Shown: positions 24,877-34,309 of the stretch, one piece after another
Layout of the letters: each line of letters begins with the position of its first letter
Position numbering within the stretch: the stretch's first letter is position 1
NCBI RefSeq assembly: GCF_002777745.1
Contig: NZ_MEIO01000055.1
Coordinates: 186,001-250,000 of the forward strand
Direction of reading: 5' to 3'
Length of the DNA: 64,000 nucleotides
DNA from: Snodgrassella alvi
GTDB lineage: Bacteria > Pseudomonadota > Gammaproteobacteria > Burkholderiales > Neisseriaceae
The notes under the pieces: generated by a model
What the model was told of the DNA's origin: nothing
Databases searched by the model: none
The model's input: only the letters and a program-made list of their open reading frames with translations
Program-made: the position numbers and the translations under genes

Positions 24877-26697
24877 ATGAACGCCCGTTTTCTTCAGCGC
24901 CTATATCCAGACAGGATCAGTGCCCGTATTTTCTTGCTGGTAACATTTCTGTCCTGTTTTTCAATTTGTGTATGTGCTGTATTAATTGATAAAGAAGGAC
25001 GTGAACTACTCAGGCAGGAAAAAAGCCAAAAACTTTACGCTATTACCAAAACACTGGATTTGCTGTTAGGAGATGCCTATCAGCAAGTTGATGAAAATTT
25101 GTCCAGAACACAGCAGATCGCACAACTCAATCAGTATCTGTCTCCCAGAATTGAACCGTTACTTAAGGATATGCCGGATATTGCTGCTGGTTATTATCAT
25201 AAAAAATTAGATGCTATCGTAGTCTATGCGCCACAATCTGCCTATGGTGTGAATGTGGGTAAATCGATTGCAGCCACACACAAAGGGCATGAAGTGATGC
25301 ATAGCGGCCGGCACATGATTGATACTGGTGAACAGGTCAGAGGCAATATCATGAATGCTATGATTCCCATTGTGCGCAATAACCAGATACTTGGTTATAT
25401 CTGGGCTAATGAAACACTGGATGATATTGAAAAGCAGGCATTTGTATTTGACAAAAATGTCATAATCATCAGCCTGATCTGTATGCTGAGCTGTATCTGC
25501 ATTGCTTCTTTTTTATCCAGAAAACTGAATACTGATATTAATATAATCAAGCAGGGTCTGGAAAAGCTACCCTATTCGCTTGACTTTCGTCTGCCACTGA
25601 TTCGCGGAGAACTGAATGAAATTGTGAATGGAATTAACAGTCTGGCTGAAAAGCTCAGAAAAACCAAAACCATGAACGAATTGATTTTGGAAAATACCCT
25701 GGATGGTGTTATTACTGTAGATAATAATGGCTCCATAACCATGTTAAATCCGGCAGCAGAAAAAATAACCGGTTATCAACTTGAACAAATCCTTGGTCAG
25801 CCTTATTCAACAATCGTAGATGATAAAAATTTTCATAGTCCGTTACTGGATACCTTATACAATGGTATCGATCATGTCGGGGTTGAAGTAGATTTTCCGG
25901 TTACCGGACGGATTATCAGAATCTCTGCGAGCACCAGCCACCTGAAAAATCATCAAGGCCAGATAATTGGTGCAGTTGTTATTTTTAAAGATATCACTGA
26001 ACGCAAAGAAGTAGAAAAGTTAATCCAGCAGACAGAACGTCTGGTTGCACTGGGTGAGCTGATGGCTGGCATAGCACATGAAATCCGCAACCCTCTGGCA
26101 GCGGTACGCGGTTTTGTCCAGTACCTGCAAAATGATTTACCACACACAGAACAGAACGAATATATTGAAATTATTCTAAAAGAAGTGGATTCAATCAATC
26201 AGGTTATCCAGCAGCTCCTGGACTTTTCGGTACCCTCCAAAAACTACTATGTTTCTGTGGAGCTAAATACTCTGATTGAAGAAGTACTGGTATTGATTAA
26301 CTCATCTCACCGGTCAAATAATATTAGCCTGATTCTTGCATTGGCCAGCCAATTGCCACCATTGTATCTGGATAAAGAGCTAATCAAACAAGCATTACTG
26401 AATTTACTAATCAATGCTATTCAGGCAATCAGCGATCACGGCAAAATTGAAATATCTACATCATTGTCAGCAAACCAGAAGTATCAGTTAATTCGGATAA
26501 AAGATAATGGTGAAGGTATCAAAAAGGAACTAATGGATAAAATCTTCACACCATTTTTTACTACTAAAATTTCTGGTACAGGTCTTGGACTAGCAATGGT
26601 ACAGAAAATAGTTTCTTCCCATAAAGGGCAAATCAGCATTAAAAATAATGAGTACAGCAGCGGTGTTACGGTTGAAATAGCACTTCCTGTCAACTGA
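24877..26697 (+). CDS. atoS: Sensor histidine kinase AtoS
   Basis: Membrane sensor kinase of 606 residues: transmembrane helix at about 18-36, an extracytoplasmic sensing domain of about 150 residues, a second helix at about 188-208 (IISLICMLSCICIASFL), HAMP-like linker, and a PAS domain (about 265-380). The HisKA motif IAHEIRNPLAAVRGFVQYL has its His near 400. The ATPase domain shows LLINAIQAIS, DNGEGIKKEL and GTGLGLAMV. In E. coli AtoS responds to acetoacetate and phosphorylates AtoC. It is 18 bases before atoC, so both form one unit. Confidence 0.93.
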   Translation: MNARFLQRLYPDRISARIFLLVTFLSCFSICVCAVLIDKEGRELLRQEKSQKLYAITKTLDLLLGDAYQQVDENLSRTQQIAQLNQYLSPRIEPLLKDMPDIAAGYYHKKLDAIVVYAPQSAYGVNVGKSIAATHKGHEVMHSGRHMIDTGEQVRGNIMNAMIPIVRNNQILGYIWANETLDDIEKQAFVFDKNVIIISLICMLSCICIASFLSRKLNTDINIIKQGLEKLPYSLDFRLPLIRGELNEIVNGINSLAEKLRKTKTMNELILENTLDGVITVDNNGSITMLNPAAEKITGYQLEQILGQPYSTIVDDKNFHSPLLDTLYNGIDHVGVEVDFPVTGRIIRISASTSHLKNHQGQIIGAVVIFKDITERKEVEKLIQQTERLVALGELMAGIAHEIRNPLAAVRGFVQYLQNDLPHTEQNEYIEIILKEVDSINQVIQQLLDFSVPSKNYYVSVELNTLIEEVLVLINSSHRSNNISLILALASQLPPLYLDKELIKQALLNLLINAIQAISDHGKIEISTSLSANQKYQLIRIKDNGEGIKKELMDKIFTPFFTTKISGTGLGLAMVQKIVSSHKGQISIKNNEYSSGVTVEIALPVN

Positions 26698-26715
26698 ACA
26701 AATAATCGGGGACTT

Positions 26716-28110
26716 ATGTCGGAAAAAATCTTAATTGTCGAAGATGAATTAAATCTGCGCAAATTATTATCCATTTTTTTAACCCAACAACAGTATCAGA
26801 TTATTGCTGTTGATAATGCGGAAGAAGCTATTGAACTATTAGCGCAGCAGCCCATTGATTTAATTTTAATGGATAACCGTTTGCCACAGATGACAGGGCT
26901 GGAAGCACTGAAAATAATTAAAGAAATTCATCCAGAGATGTTTATCATACTGATGACAGCTTATGCTGGTGTTGATACAGCTGTTGAAGCATTAAAACTG
27001 GGGGCTATTGATTACATTGTTAAACCCTTTGATCTCAATGAACTTAAAGCACTGATAAAACGCACATTAGAGCTAAGCAAAGCGAAAAAACAAGGAATTG
27101 ATTTGTCTCCCAAAATTCAATTATCGAATTCTGATAATCAAGGGCATATTCTCACTAACAGCCCGAACATGATGGAACTGTGCCGCAATATCGCCAAAAT
27201 CTCACAAACCAAAACCACCGTATTAATCACGGGTGAAAGCGGTACCGGTAAAGAATTAGTGGCGAAAACCATTCATTACTACAGTACCCGCTCAACCGGC
27301 CCCTTTATCAAAGTAAATTGTGGTGCACTACCGGAAACCTTACTGGAAAGTACGCTATTTGGACATGAAAAAGGATCATTTACCGGCGCTTATCAACGCC
27401 AGATTGGCTTATTTGAACGTGCACATCGGGGCACACTTTTTCTGGATGAAGTAGCAGAAATGTCGACTAACCTGCAAGTAAAACTTCTGCGGGTAATTCA
27501 GGAAAGAGAATTTGAACCACTCGGTGGTAGCAGATTAATCAAAACCGATTTCAGATTGATTGCTGCCACCAATCGTAGCCTGCAAGATATGATCAGTACT
27601 GGTGAATTCCGGGAAGATTTATTTTACCGTCTTAATGTGATGGAACTAAGCTTACCACCACTACGTAACAGAAAAAATGACGTAATGCTGCTGGCTCGCT
27701 ATTTTGCTAATCAGTTTTGTCATGAAAATAATAAGGAATTACTCGATTTCAGTATCAGTGCCGTAGAAGTACTTAACCAATATGCATGGCCGGGCAATGT
27801 ACGTGAGTTATCCAATGCTATTGAGCATGCCGTGGTGATGTCCAATGGACTGTTTATTTATCCACAAGATTTGCCTGCGCATATTGTTGCCCATAAAAAA
27901 ACACCTGATTTCAATCCCGGTTTTGACGAAGATGAGCAGCATGGTGCTACTCTAAAGGAAAAGGTCAAATTTTATGAAAAAGAACTAATTATTAATGAAT
28001 TAAAAATCAACCACGGACATCGGGAAAATACCGCCCGTTCACTCGGCATCAGTAAAAGAACATTATTATATAAAATGCAGGAATACGAAATTGTAGAAAC
28101 CATTAATTAA
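26716..28110 (+). CDS. atoC: Sigma-54-dependent response regulator AtoC
   Basis: NtrC-type activator of 464 residues. The receiver domain (1-120) has phosphoacceptor Asp53 in LILMDNRLPQ and Lys in YIVKPFDL. The AAA+ domain has Walker A ITGESGTGKELVAK (about 172), the sigma-54 contact loop as GSFTGAYQRQ (GAFTGA with Ala to Ser), and Walker B FLDEVAEM. A Fis-type HTH ends it (HRENTARSLGISKRTLLYKM). Together with the sigma-54 promoter of atoD this completes the regulatory loop. A normal GGGGAC ribosome site is present. Confidence 0.94.
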   Translation: MSEKILIVEDELNLRKLLSIFLTQQQYQIIAVDNAEEAIELLAQQPIDLILMDNRLPQMTGLEALKIIKEIHPEMFIILMTAYAGVDTAVEALKLGAIDYIVKPFDLNELKALIKRTLELSKAKKQGIDLSPKIQLSNSDNQGHILTNSPNMMELCRNIAKISQTKTTVLITGESGTGKELVAKTIHYYSTRSTGPFIKVNCGALPETLLESTLFGHEKGSFTGAYQRQIGLFERAHRGTLFLDEVAEMSTNLQVKLLRVIQEREFEPLGGSRLIKTDFRLIAATNRSLQDMISTGEFREDLFYRLNVMELSLPPLRNRKNDVMLLARYFANQFCHENNKELLDFSISAVEVLNQYAWPGNVRELSNAIEHAVVMSNGLFIYPQDLPAHIVAHKKTPDFNPGFDEDEQHGATLKEKVKFYEKELIINELKINHGHRENTARSLGISKRTLLYKMQEYEIVETIN

Positions 28111-28286
28111 ACACAATAAAACCAACGGCAAGAAAATATCTTTACCGATCTGATAACGTATGACAGATTTACTTGCCAGTTTGCTTTATCTCAGCTACCA
28201 GAAATAAAGCAAAGGCTCCCAACTGTAACGCGCATACAATGCCTCAGCCACTAATCGATAATCTGAGTTAATCGTCATATACGCGT

Positions 28287-28322
28287 GTGGTGCTAAAGAG
28301 CAGGCCTACCTGCAAGCACCAC
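28287..28322. terminator. Stem-loop between convergent atoC and exonuclease III genes
   Basis: Outer stem GTGGTGCT / AGCACCAC (28287-28294, 28315-28322) encloses an inner stem GCAGG-CCTA-CCTGC (28300-28313). No clear T-run follows on either strand, so termination is only probable. Confidence 0.4.
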
Positions 28323-28340
28323 CTTATAACTTATCAAAAG

Positions 28341-29111
28341 TTATGCATAAGCATAATCAACAATTAAAGGGGCATGATCAGAAAATTTTTCATCCTTATA
28401 GATAGATGCGGTTTGTGCGCAGGCGGCAAGATCAGGTGTTGCCAGTTGATAATCAATGCGCCAGCCTACATCTTTTGTATAAGCCTGCCCGCGATTACTC
28501 CACCATGTATAACCAGGTATTTCCGGATACAAGGTACGCCAAATATCCACCCAACCCAGTTCATCAATTACCTGACTTAGCCACTGTCGTTCTTCGGGCA
28601 AAAAACCGGAATTTTTCAGATTACCGCGCCAGTTTTTCAAATCAATATTCTGGTGAGCGATATTCCAGTCACCACAAATCACCACATCCCGCTGCAATGC
28701 CTGCAACTCACGTAACACTGGCAGAAATTTGTCCAGAAAACAAAACTTGGCCTGCTGCCGCTCTTCCGAGCTGCTACCCGATGGTAGATATACTGAAATA
28801 ACCGTCAGCTTATCAAAATCAGCACGCACATAGCGCCCTTCATGATCAAAATCTTCCCAGCCCAGCCCAATCTGAATAGCATCGGGCTGTCGTTTACTGT
28901 ATATTGCCACGCCACTGTAGCCACGTTTAACTGCTGTATGCCACACACCATACATGCCCTGCGGACGCTTCATCTCATCAGTCATATCAGCTTCCTGAGC
29001 TTTTAATTCCTGTACACATACAATATCAGCCTGTGCCTGTGCCAGATAATCAATAAAACCCTTACTGGTGGCTGAACGTATACCATTTACATTGGCTGAG
29101 ATAATGCGCAT
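28341..29111 (-). CDS. xth: Exodeoxyribonuclease III (AP endonuclease family)
   Basis: Base-excision-repair nuclease of the exonuclease III/ExoA family, 256 residues. Motifs: ISANVNGIRSATSKGF, VCVQELKAQEADM (metal Glu), GYSGVAIYSKRQPD, VVICGDWNIAHQNIDLKNW (catalytic Asp-x-Asn), and WRIDYQLATPDL with SDHAPLIVDY at the end. I use the ATG at 29111, seven bases after AAGGA; an ATG two codons upstream lies too close. Divergent from pyrE. Confidence 0.94.
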   Translation of the reverse strand: MRIISANVNGIRSATSKGFIDYLAQAQADIVCVQELKAQEADMTDEMKRPQGMYGVWHTAVKRGYSGVAIYSKRQPDAIQIGLGWEDFDHEGRYVRADFDKLTVISVYLPSGSSSEERQQAKFCFLDKFLPVLRELQALQRDVVICGDWNIAHQNIDLKNWRGNLKNSGFLPEERQWLSQVIDELGWVDIWRTLYPEIPGYTWWSNRGQAYTKDVGWRIDYQLATPDLAACAQTASIYKDEKFSDHAPLIVDYAYA

Positions 29112-29187
29112 CCGCATGTCCTTTCGTTTAATGATAAAATTTAAAGCTTAATTTCTTTAACACTTCATTTTATCATCAAGGATATTT

Positions 29188-29826
29188 ATGTCTGATTTTC
29201 GTCAGGACTTTCTCCAATTTGCCCTGCAACAGAAGGTTTTAAAGTTTGGTCAGTTCACCACTAAAGCTGGCAGACAATCGCCCTATTTCTTTAATGCCGG
29301 CTTGTTTAATGACGGCTACAGTATTCTACAGCTGGCCCGCTTCTATGCCCGTTCCATTCTGGCCAGCAATATAGAATTTGATATGCTGTTCGGACCTGCC
29401 TACAAAGGTATTATTCTGGCCGCTGCCACGGCAATGATGCTGGCCGAAGAAGGACATAATGTGCCATACGCCTACAATCGTAAAGAAGCAAAAGATCATG
29501 GTGAAGGTGGAGTACTGGTGGGTGCACCTCTACAAGGACGTGTATTGATTATTGATGATGTCATTTCAGCCGGTACTTCTGTGCAGGAATCAGTATCCAT
29601 TATTCAGCGAGAAGGCGCGATTACTGCGGGTGTGGCCATTGCGCTTGACCGCATGGAAAAAGGTCAGGGAACACAATCAGCAGTACAGGAAGTGCAACAG
29701 CAATATCACATACCAGTAACCGCAATAGCCACACTAGAGGATTTACTGCGCCTGCTGGAAAATGATCCGACACTGGCCAGCTATCATCAACCGGTAGCAG
29801 ATTATCGCCAGCAATATGGTGTGTAA
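29188..29826 (+). CDS. pyrE: Orotate phosphoribosyltransferase PyrE
   Basis: Makes orotidine monophosphate from orotate and PRPP in pyrimidine synthesis. The 212 residues include FGQFTTKAGRQSPYFFNAG, the flexible-loop lysines in YNRKEAKDHGEGG, and the PRPP loop RVLIIDDVISAGTSVQES. Length and ends agree with proteobacterial PyrE. The pairing of exonuclease III and pyrE is common in Neisseriaceae. Confidence 0.97.
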   Translation: MSDFRQDFLQFALQQKVLKFGQFTTKAGRQSPYFFNAGLFNDGYSILQLARFYARSILASNIEFDMLFGPAYKGIILAAATAMMLAEEGHNVPYAYNRKEAKDHGEGGVLVGAPLQGRVLIIDDVISAGTSVQESVSIIQREGAITAGVAIALDRMEKGQGTQSAVQEVQQQYHIPVTAIATLEDLLRLLENDPTLASYHQPVADYRQQYGV

Positions 29827-29907
29827 AGTTTGTCCGGTTCTGGCAAAAATGATTGCCTTAATGCTTCAGGTAATCTTATGTTTATGAATTAATTACCTTT
29901 ACCTAGT

Positions 29908-30480
29908 ATGCACCAGATGGATATTGAACAGCTACTTAATCACTATGGCTATCTGGCCATCTTTATCGGCAGTATTTTAGAAGGCGAAACCATCCTCACT
30001 CTGGCTGGTTTTTTTGTGCATAAAGGCTATCTGCTATTTATCCCATCCATTCTGTGTGCTGCTGTTGGCGGAATGTTTGGTGATCAGGTCTGTTTTTTTC
30101 TTGGTCGTTACTATGGTACACGCCTGTTGCAACATTTTCCCAAACTGGATCCGCTGGTAGAAAAAACCGACCGCTTACTGTGCAGGCATAGCTCAATCAT
30201 TATTATTGGTGTGCGCTTTATGTATGGTCTGCGGATTGCTGGTCCTATTGCCATCGGTATGAGTAAAGTAACCTTCCCGCGTTTTCTTGTGCTGAACACT
30301 CTGGGCGCTTTATTCTGGGCCACCATCATTATTAGTTTTGGCTACTTGTTCGGACAATCGGCGCAATGGTTGTTTGCACAGTTTCAACAATATACAAAAC
30401 TACTTTTTGTCATTCTTCTGCTGATAGCTGTGATTACATTGTCCATATACTGGTATATCAAACACCGCCGTAACAGATAA
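29908..30480 (+). CDS. DedA-family membrane protein
   Basis: Integral inner-membrane protein of 190 residues of the DedA/SNARE-associated group, linked to lipid-carrier flipping and membrane homeostasis. Signatures: YLAIFIGSILEGETILTLAG with the conserved acidic residue, GGMFGDQVCFFLGRYYG, and RFMYGLRIAGPIAIGMSKV containing the conserved arginine and glycine pair. Spans precede a basic tail (IKHRRNR). A terminator follows, shared with the porin on the opposite strand. Confidence 0.88.
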   Translation: MHQMDIEQLLNHYGYLAIFIGSILEGETILTLAGFFVHKGYLLFIPSILCAAVGGMFGDQVCFFLGRYYGTRLLQHFPKLDPLVEKTDRLLCRHSSIIIIGVRFMYGLRIAGPIAIGMSKVTFPRFLVLNTLGALFWATIIISFGYLFGQSAQWLFAQFQQYTKLLFVILLLIAVITLSIYWYIKHRRNR

Positions 30481-30621
30481 AATGAAAAGCTTGCCCTGAT
30501 CAATATCTGTGATTAATTAATTGCCAATACCTGAATTGATTTTTTAGAGCAAAACAGAAATATTTGTTTTTAATAAATGCGGTAACTTCAATAATAGTCT
30601 GATTTGTTTTACAAACAGACA

Positions 30622-30659
30622 AAAACAATAAATCCCGCCAAAGCGGGATTTATTGTTTT
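30622..30659. terminator. Bidirectional terminator between dedA and porin
   Basis: Perfect 17-bp arms, 30622-30638 and 30643-30659, with a CAAA loop. The GC-rich core CCCGC/GCGGG is flanked by A- and T-rich ends, so it can act on both strands. It lies 25 bases beyond the porin stop. Confidence 0.92.
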
Positions 30660-30683
30660 CTAAAATCAGCTAACTTAACCTGA

Positions 30684-31817
30684 TCAGAAACTATGTTTCA
30701 AACCAACACCAAAGGCAGTAGTTTTGTTTTTACCTTTGCTTTGATTCAGTTCATCATAGCCATTACCTTCACGCAACCAGCCCGCCTGTATATTAGCAGT
30801 AGTGTGTTTAGAGAAATCGTAATCTGTACCTAATACAACCTGATCATATTTGGTATTTTGCTCTTTGGTACCGTTAATTTTTACATTCCAGCCATGAGCA
30901 TAAGAGATTTTCGGGAAAATATTGTTGAAGTGGTAGCCAAGAGTCAAAGCAGCTTCCTGTCCCTGATTATCCCAGGTCACATTATGATCACCAACATTCA
31001 TGGTACCCTGCTCGCCTACGGAAATTGATGCACCTTTCAGTCCACGGAAATAGGAGCTGGTATTTTTGCTATATTGATAGCCCACACCTACAAACAGGTT
31101 ATTGGCATCATAGCCACCTTCAAGACGATGTACCTGACCATCTTTAAGTTTAGTATAACCAGATTCAGAAATCATGGCAGCTGAATTTTTCAGGTAATCA
31201 AAGCCATATTTTGCATAATAACCGGCATTATGGTAATTCAGACCAACGCTATACTTGTCGCCAGCACCCATACCATAATCATACTCACTATTACGATTGC
31301 CACCATTTACATTATCACGTGGAGAGTACAGCGCATTAAATTTGAAACCTGCCCATTCTGGTGAATCATAGGCAATACCTACATAACGCTCACCAGTACG
31401 GGTAAATTTACCTAAACCCAAAACTTCATTGTTGTATTCCCATGGATCAACAACGTCCATATTGGCTTTCATGGCATTGCTGATGCGACCAGCACGAATC
31501 GTACCGAAATCAGTTTGCAAACCGATAAAAGAATCACGGTTAGCCCAACCATCTGCCTTACCATTACTGTTGCCGAGATGAATGGCAGATTCTACCTGCC
31601 AGATGGCTTTCAGACCGTTACCCAAATCTTCAGAACCTTTAAAACCAATCCGCGAACCATAATCAGCTATACCATTCTGGTACGGACCATGGCTATCACC
31701 ACTGGTTTTAGTAGAAGATACTTCATAGCCTGCTTTCATTTGGCCGTATAAGATAACCTCTGCCATAGCAGCAACTGGCAAAGTAGTCAAAGCCAAAGCA
31801 ATCAGGGTTTTTTTCAT
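30684..31817 (-). CDS. Trimeric outer-membrane porin, copy 1
   Basis: General diffusion porin of the beta-proteobacterial (neisserial PorB-like) family, 377 residues. The ATG at 31817 starts a signal peptide MKKTLIALALTTLPVAAMA, with mature protein from EVILYGQMKAGYEV. DYGSRIGFKGSEDLGNGLKA and AIWQVES are family hallmarks, the many alternating strands follow, and the C-terminus FGVGLKHSF ends in Phe as required for BAM insertion. It is closely related to the second porin downstream in the window, and they share their leader. The longer frame to 31865 is upstream noise. Confidence 0.95.
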   Translation of the reverse strand: MKKTLIALALTTLPVAAMAEVILYGQMKAGYEVSSTKTSGDSHGPYQNGIADYGSRIGFKGSEDLGNGLKAIWQVESAIHLGNSNGKADGWANRDSFIGLQTDFGTIRAGRISNAMKANMDVVDPWEYNNEVLGLGKFTRTGERYVGIAYDSPEWAGFKFNALYSPRDNVNGGNRNSEYDYGMGAGDKYSVGLNYHNAGYYAKYGFDYLKNSAAMISESGYTKLKDGQVHRLEGGYDANNLFVGVGYQYSKNTSSYFRGLKGASISVGEQGTMNVGDHNVTWDNQGQEAALTLGYHFNNIFPKISYAHGWNVKINGTKEQNTKYDQVVLGTDYDFSKHTTANIQAGWLREGNGYDELNQSKGKNKTTAFGVGLKHSF

Positions 31818-31850
31818 TACAGTATTCCTAGTTTCAACATCAAAAATACA

Positions 31851-31884
31851 AACTTCAAAAACCAAATGAAGAGCTTTTGAAGTT
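31851..31884 (-). promoter_or_regulatory. Leader hairpin of porin copy 1
   Basis: AACTTCAAAA / TTTTGAAGTT pair across a 14-base loop (31851-31860 and 31875-31884), about 35 bases before the start codon. The same structure precedes porin copy 2 with a G-U-compatible change, suggesting a conserved 5' UTR element. Confidence 0.55.
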
Positions 31885-32563
31885 TTACATCAATCGCCAT
31901 CACGACGAGCCTGCGGAATATACTGGTCGGGTTATAAAAAAGCAAACCACTGATTATGAATATCAGATTTTTATAATTTCTGATGTTAAAGAACAAGTTA
32001 AATAAACATCAGAAATGTATTCAAAAGACGAAAAAAGTCACTTTTTTTATCGTTAGACTGGCTTTTTGCCACAGTATTTTCACATTAACCACTATTAGAA
32101 ATACATTTTTATATATAGGCAAAATATTATTCAGAATGGTCGTATACAACAACCAAGACAAGAATATTTCCAAAAAATAAAAATTTTCATGCAACTGTGT
32201 TGTCAATATATAAATCAATAACACCAAAACCATCTTCAAATAATGATTATAGATGCTGTCTGTGCCTATGATGTTGCTTGTTTATATGGTTTTCAACTAT
32301 CGATAAAATAATTGTATTAATAAATATCAAATAGATATATTTAGTAGGTTATTAAACATGCTTTCTTACTTGTAATCTGTTTCGTCATTTTTCAATGATT
32401 CTGACTAATCTATTTTCCAGTACAGGTCAGCTTTTAAAGCTGAATTTATAATAATAGAAAATATGTTTATAAGTAATAATATTTATGTTCTTACTGTTAT
32501 GTGCAGGGTTCTCTGTCTCAAAGATTTTATTAATATAATTCAATGATATTCGCAATATAAAGC
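31885..32563. other. AT-rich intergenic stretch between the two porins, about 680 bp
   Basis: No gene is seen; short frames here are composed of Lys/Asn/Phe/Ile codons and lack ribosome sites. It must contain the promoter of porin copy 1. Confidence 0.55.
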
Positions 32564-32608
32564 AATCCCAGCCTGAAGAATAGGCTAGCTATTCTTCAGG
32601 CTGGGATT
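32564..32608 (-). terminator. Terminator of porin copy 2
   Basis: Perfect 20-bp arms (32564-32583 and 32589-32608) around a GCTAG loop, located 37 bases past the porin stop codon. Poly-T is short, but the stem is very stable. Confidence 0.85.
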
Positions 32609-32644
32609 AGTTTCTAATACTAATTAGTAATGATTAAACACTAA

Positions 32645-33781
32645 TTAGAAAGTGTGTTTCAAGCCAACACCAAAGGCAGTGGTTTTAATTTTACCATTGT
32701 CTTCGCCTAAGCCTTCACGCAACCAGCCAGCTTGTACGTTAGCAGTAGTGCGTTTAGAGAAGTCATAGTCAGCACCTAACACAACCTGATCGTATTTGGT
32801 GTTTTTCTCTTTGGTACCTTCAATTTTTACATCCCAGCCATGAGCATAGGAAATTTTCGGGAAGATGTTACCAAAGTGGTAGCCAACAGTCAGCGCAGCT
32901 TCCTGACCTTGGTTATCCAAAGTCAAGCTGTGATCGCCCACACCAGCATCACCAAAGTGGTTCAAAACTGCACCAGCATAATCATTTGCTGCACGGTTAT
33001 AAGAAGAGGTATTTTTGGTGTATTGATAACCCACACCTACAAACAGGTTGTTAGCATCGTAGCCACCTTCAACACGATGTACTTGACCATCTTTATGATC
33101 TTTGGTCACAACACCCAAGTTATTAACATCATATTTGATAGCAGAGTTTTTCAGGTAATCAAAACCGTATTTAGCATAGAAGCCAGAATTATGGTAGTTC
33201 AGACCAACACTGTATTTGTCGCCAGCACCGATACCACGATTGTATTCACCCTCACGATCAAGACCGTTCACGTTATCACGTGGAGAGTACAATACGTTGA
33301 AATTGAAACCAGCCCATTCTGGAGAGTCATAGGCAACACCTACATAACGAGCGTCGGTACGGGTGAATTTACCCAGACCCAATGTTTCGCTGCTGTATTC
33401 CCAAGCATCAACAACGTCCATGTTAGCATTGATAGCATTGCTGATACGACCGGCACGTACGGTACCGAATTGGTCATGCTGTAAACCGATGAATGAATCA
33501 CGATCAGCCCAACCATCAGATCCACCATTGCTGTGACCCAAATGAATACGAGATTCAACCTGCCAAATAGCTTTCAGGCCATTACCTAAGTCTTCAGAAC
33601 CTTTGAAACCGATACGAGAACCATAATCAGCAATACCGTTTAAGTATGGAGAACGATCATCGCCAGTAACTTTTGATGAATTAACTTCATAGCCTGCTTT
33701 CATTTGGCCATACAAAACAACCTCAGCCATAGCGGCAACCGGCAAAGTGGTCAAAGCCAAAGCAATCAGGGTTTTTTTCAT
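32645..33781 (-). CDS. Trimeric outer-membrane porin, copy 2
   Basis: Paralogue of the preceding porin, 378 residues, with an identical signal peptide MKKTLIALALTTLPVAAMA and mature start EVVLYGQMKAGYEV. Differences concentrate in presumed surface loops (for example AANDYAGAVLNHFGDAG versus LKGASISVGEQGT), while strands and the ending FGVGLKHTF are conserved. Codon use here is more strongly biased than in copy 1 (many GTA/GGT/AAC), suggesting this is the more highly expressed copy. Both genes likely arose by tandem duplication including the leader. Confidence 0.95.
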   Translation of the reverse strand: MKKTLIALALTTLPVAAMAEVVLYGQMKAGYEVNSSKVTGDDRSPYLNGIADYGSRIGFKGSEDLGNGLKAIWQVESRIHLGHSNGGSDGWADRDSFIGLQHDQFGTVRAGRISNAINANMDVVDAWEYSSETLGLGKFTRTDARYVGVAYDSPEWAGFNFNVLYSPRDNVNGLDREGEYNRGIGAGDKYSVGLNYHNSGFYAKYGFDYLKNSAIKYDVNNLGVVTKDHKDGQVHRVEGGYDANNLFVGVGYQYTKNTSSYNRAANDYAGAVLNHFGDAGVGDHSLTLDNQGQEAALTVGYHFGNIFPKISYAHGWDVKIEGTKEKNTKYDQVVLGADYDFSKRTTANVQAGWLREGLGEDNGKIKTTAFGVGLKHTF

Positions 33782-33812
33782 TGCTGTATTCCTTTTCTAT
33801 GTCGAAAAAACA

Positions 33813-33846
33813 AACTTCAAAAACCTAATGAAGAGCTTTTAAAGTT
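33813..33846 (-). promoter_or_regulatory. Leader hairpin of porin copy 2
   Basis: AACTTCAAAA (33813-33822) pairs with TTTTAAAGTT (33837-33846), one position becoming G-U in RNA. Loop and flanks resemble those of copy 1, including AATGAAGAGC in the loop. Confidence 0.5.
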
Positions 33847-34309
33847 TTGCATTAATCGCCGCATTAGCGATTTCATGGCTGTTAATATAATGCTTTAGTT
33901 GCAAAAAAACAAATTCATTTGCAAACACACAACACTTTTGACAAACCCCACTATAACAAACAACAGCCAAAAAACAATATTAATCAATAAACTCAATGCA
34001 TTATATAAAAAATAATACATTAAAATAAAATATTTTCAGTATTTAAAAGTGTTGTAGTTTTTCAACACAATAACTGAATTAAATAATTATATTGAGCAGT
34101 TACTGCAATATGGTTACTACACATCTACTATACAAGGTGCAATTAATAATTTTGTATATTATTACCATACATATGTCGTTTTGCAATAGTAATGAGTAAT
34201 TCGTAAATATCCTCTTTAATTCAGCACTCTGCCTGTATCAGAAATAAAGATTTCACGGATATGGGCAGAGTGCTGACAATGAAAATATTAACTAATAGAA
34301 TAGATATTT
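33847..34309. other. AT-rich region upstream of porin copy 2
   Basis: About 460 bp with no gene. It presumably carries the strong porin promoter and the end of the rne transcript. A repeat of GCAGAGTGCTGA (34262-34274) and its complement near 34222 (TCAGCACTCTGC) gives a possible rne terminator stem with a long loop. Confidence 0.45.

Noticed and set aside
32840-33484. 214-residue plus-strand frame opposite porin copy 2
   Set aside because: Antisense of a strongly biased porin gene; no ribosome site or family resemblance.
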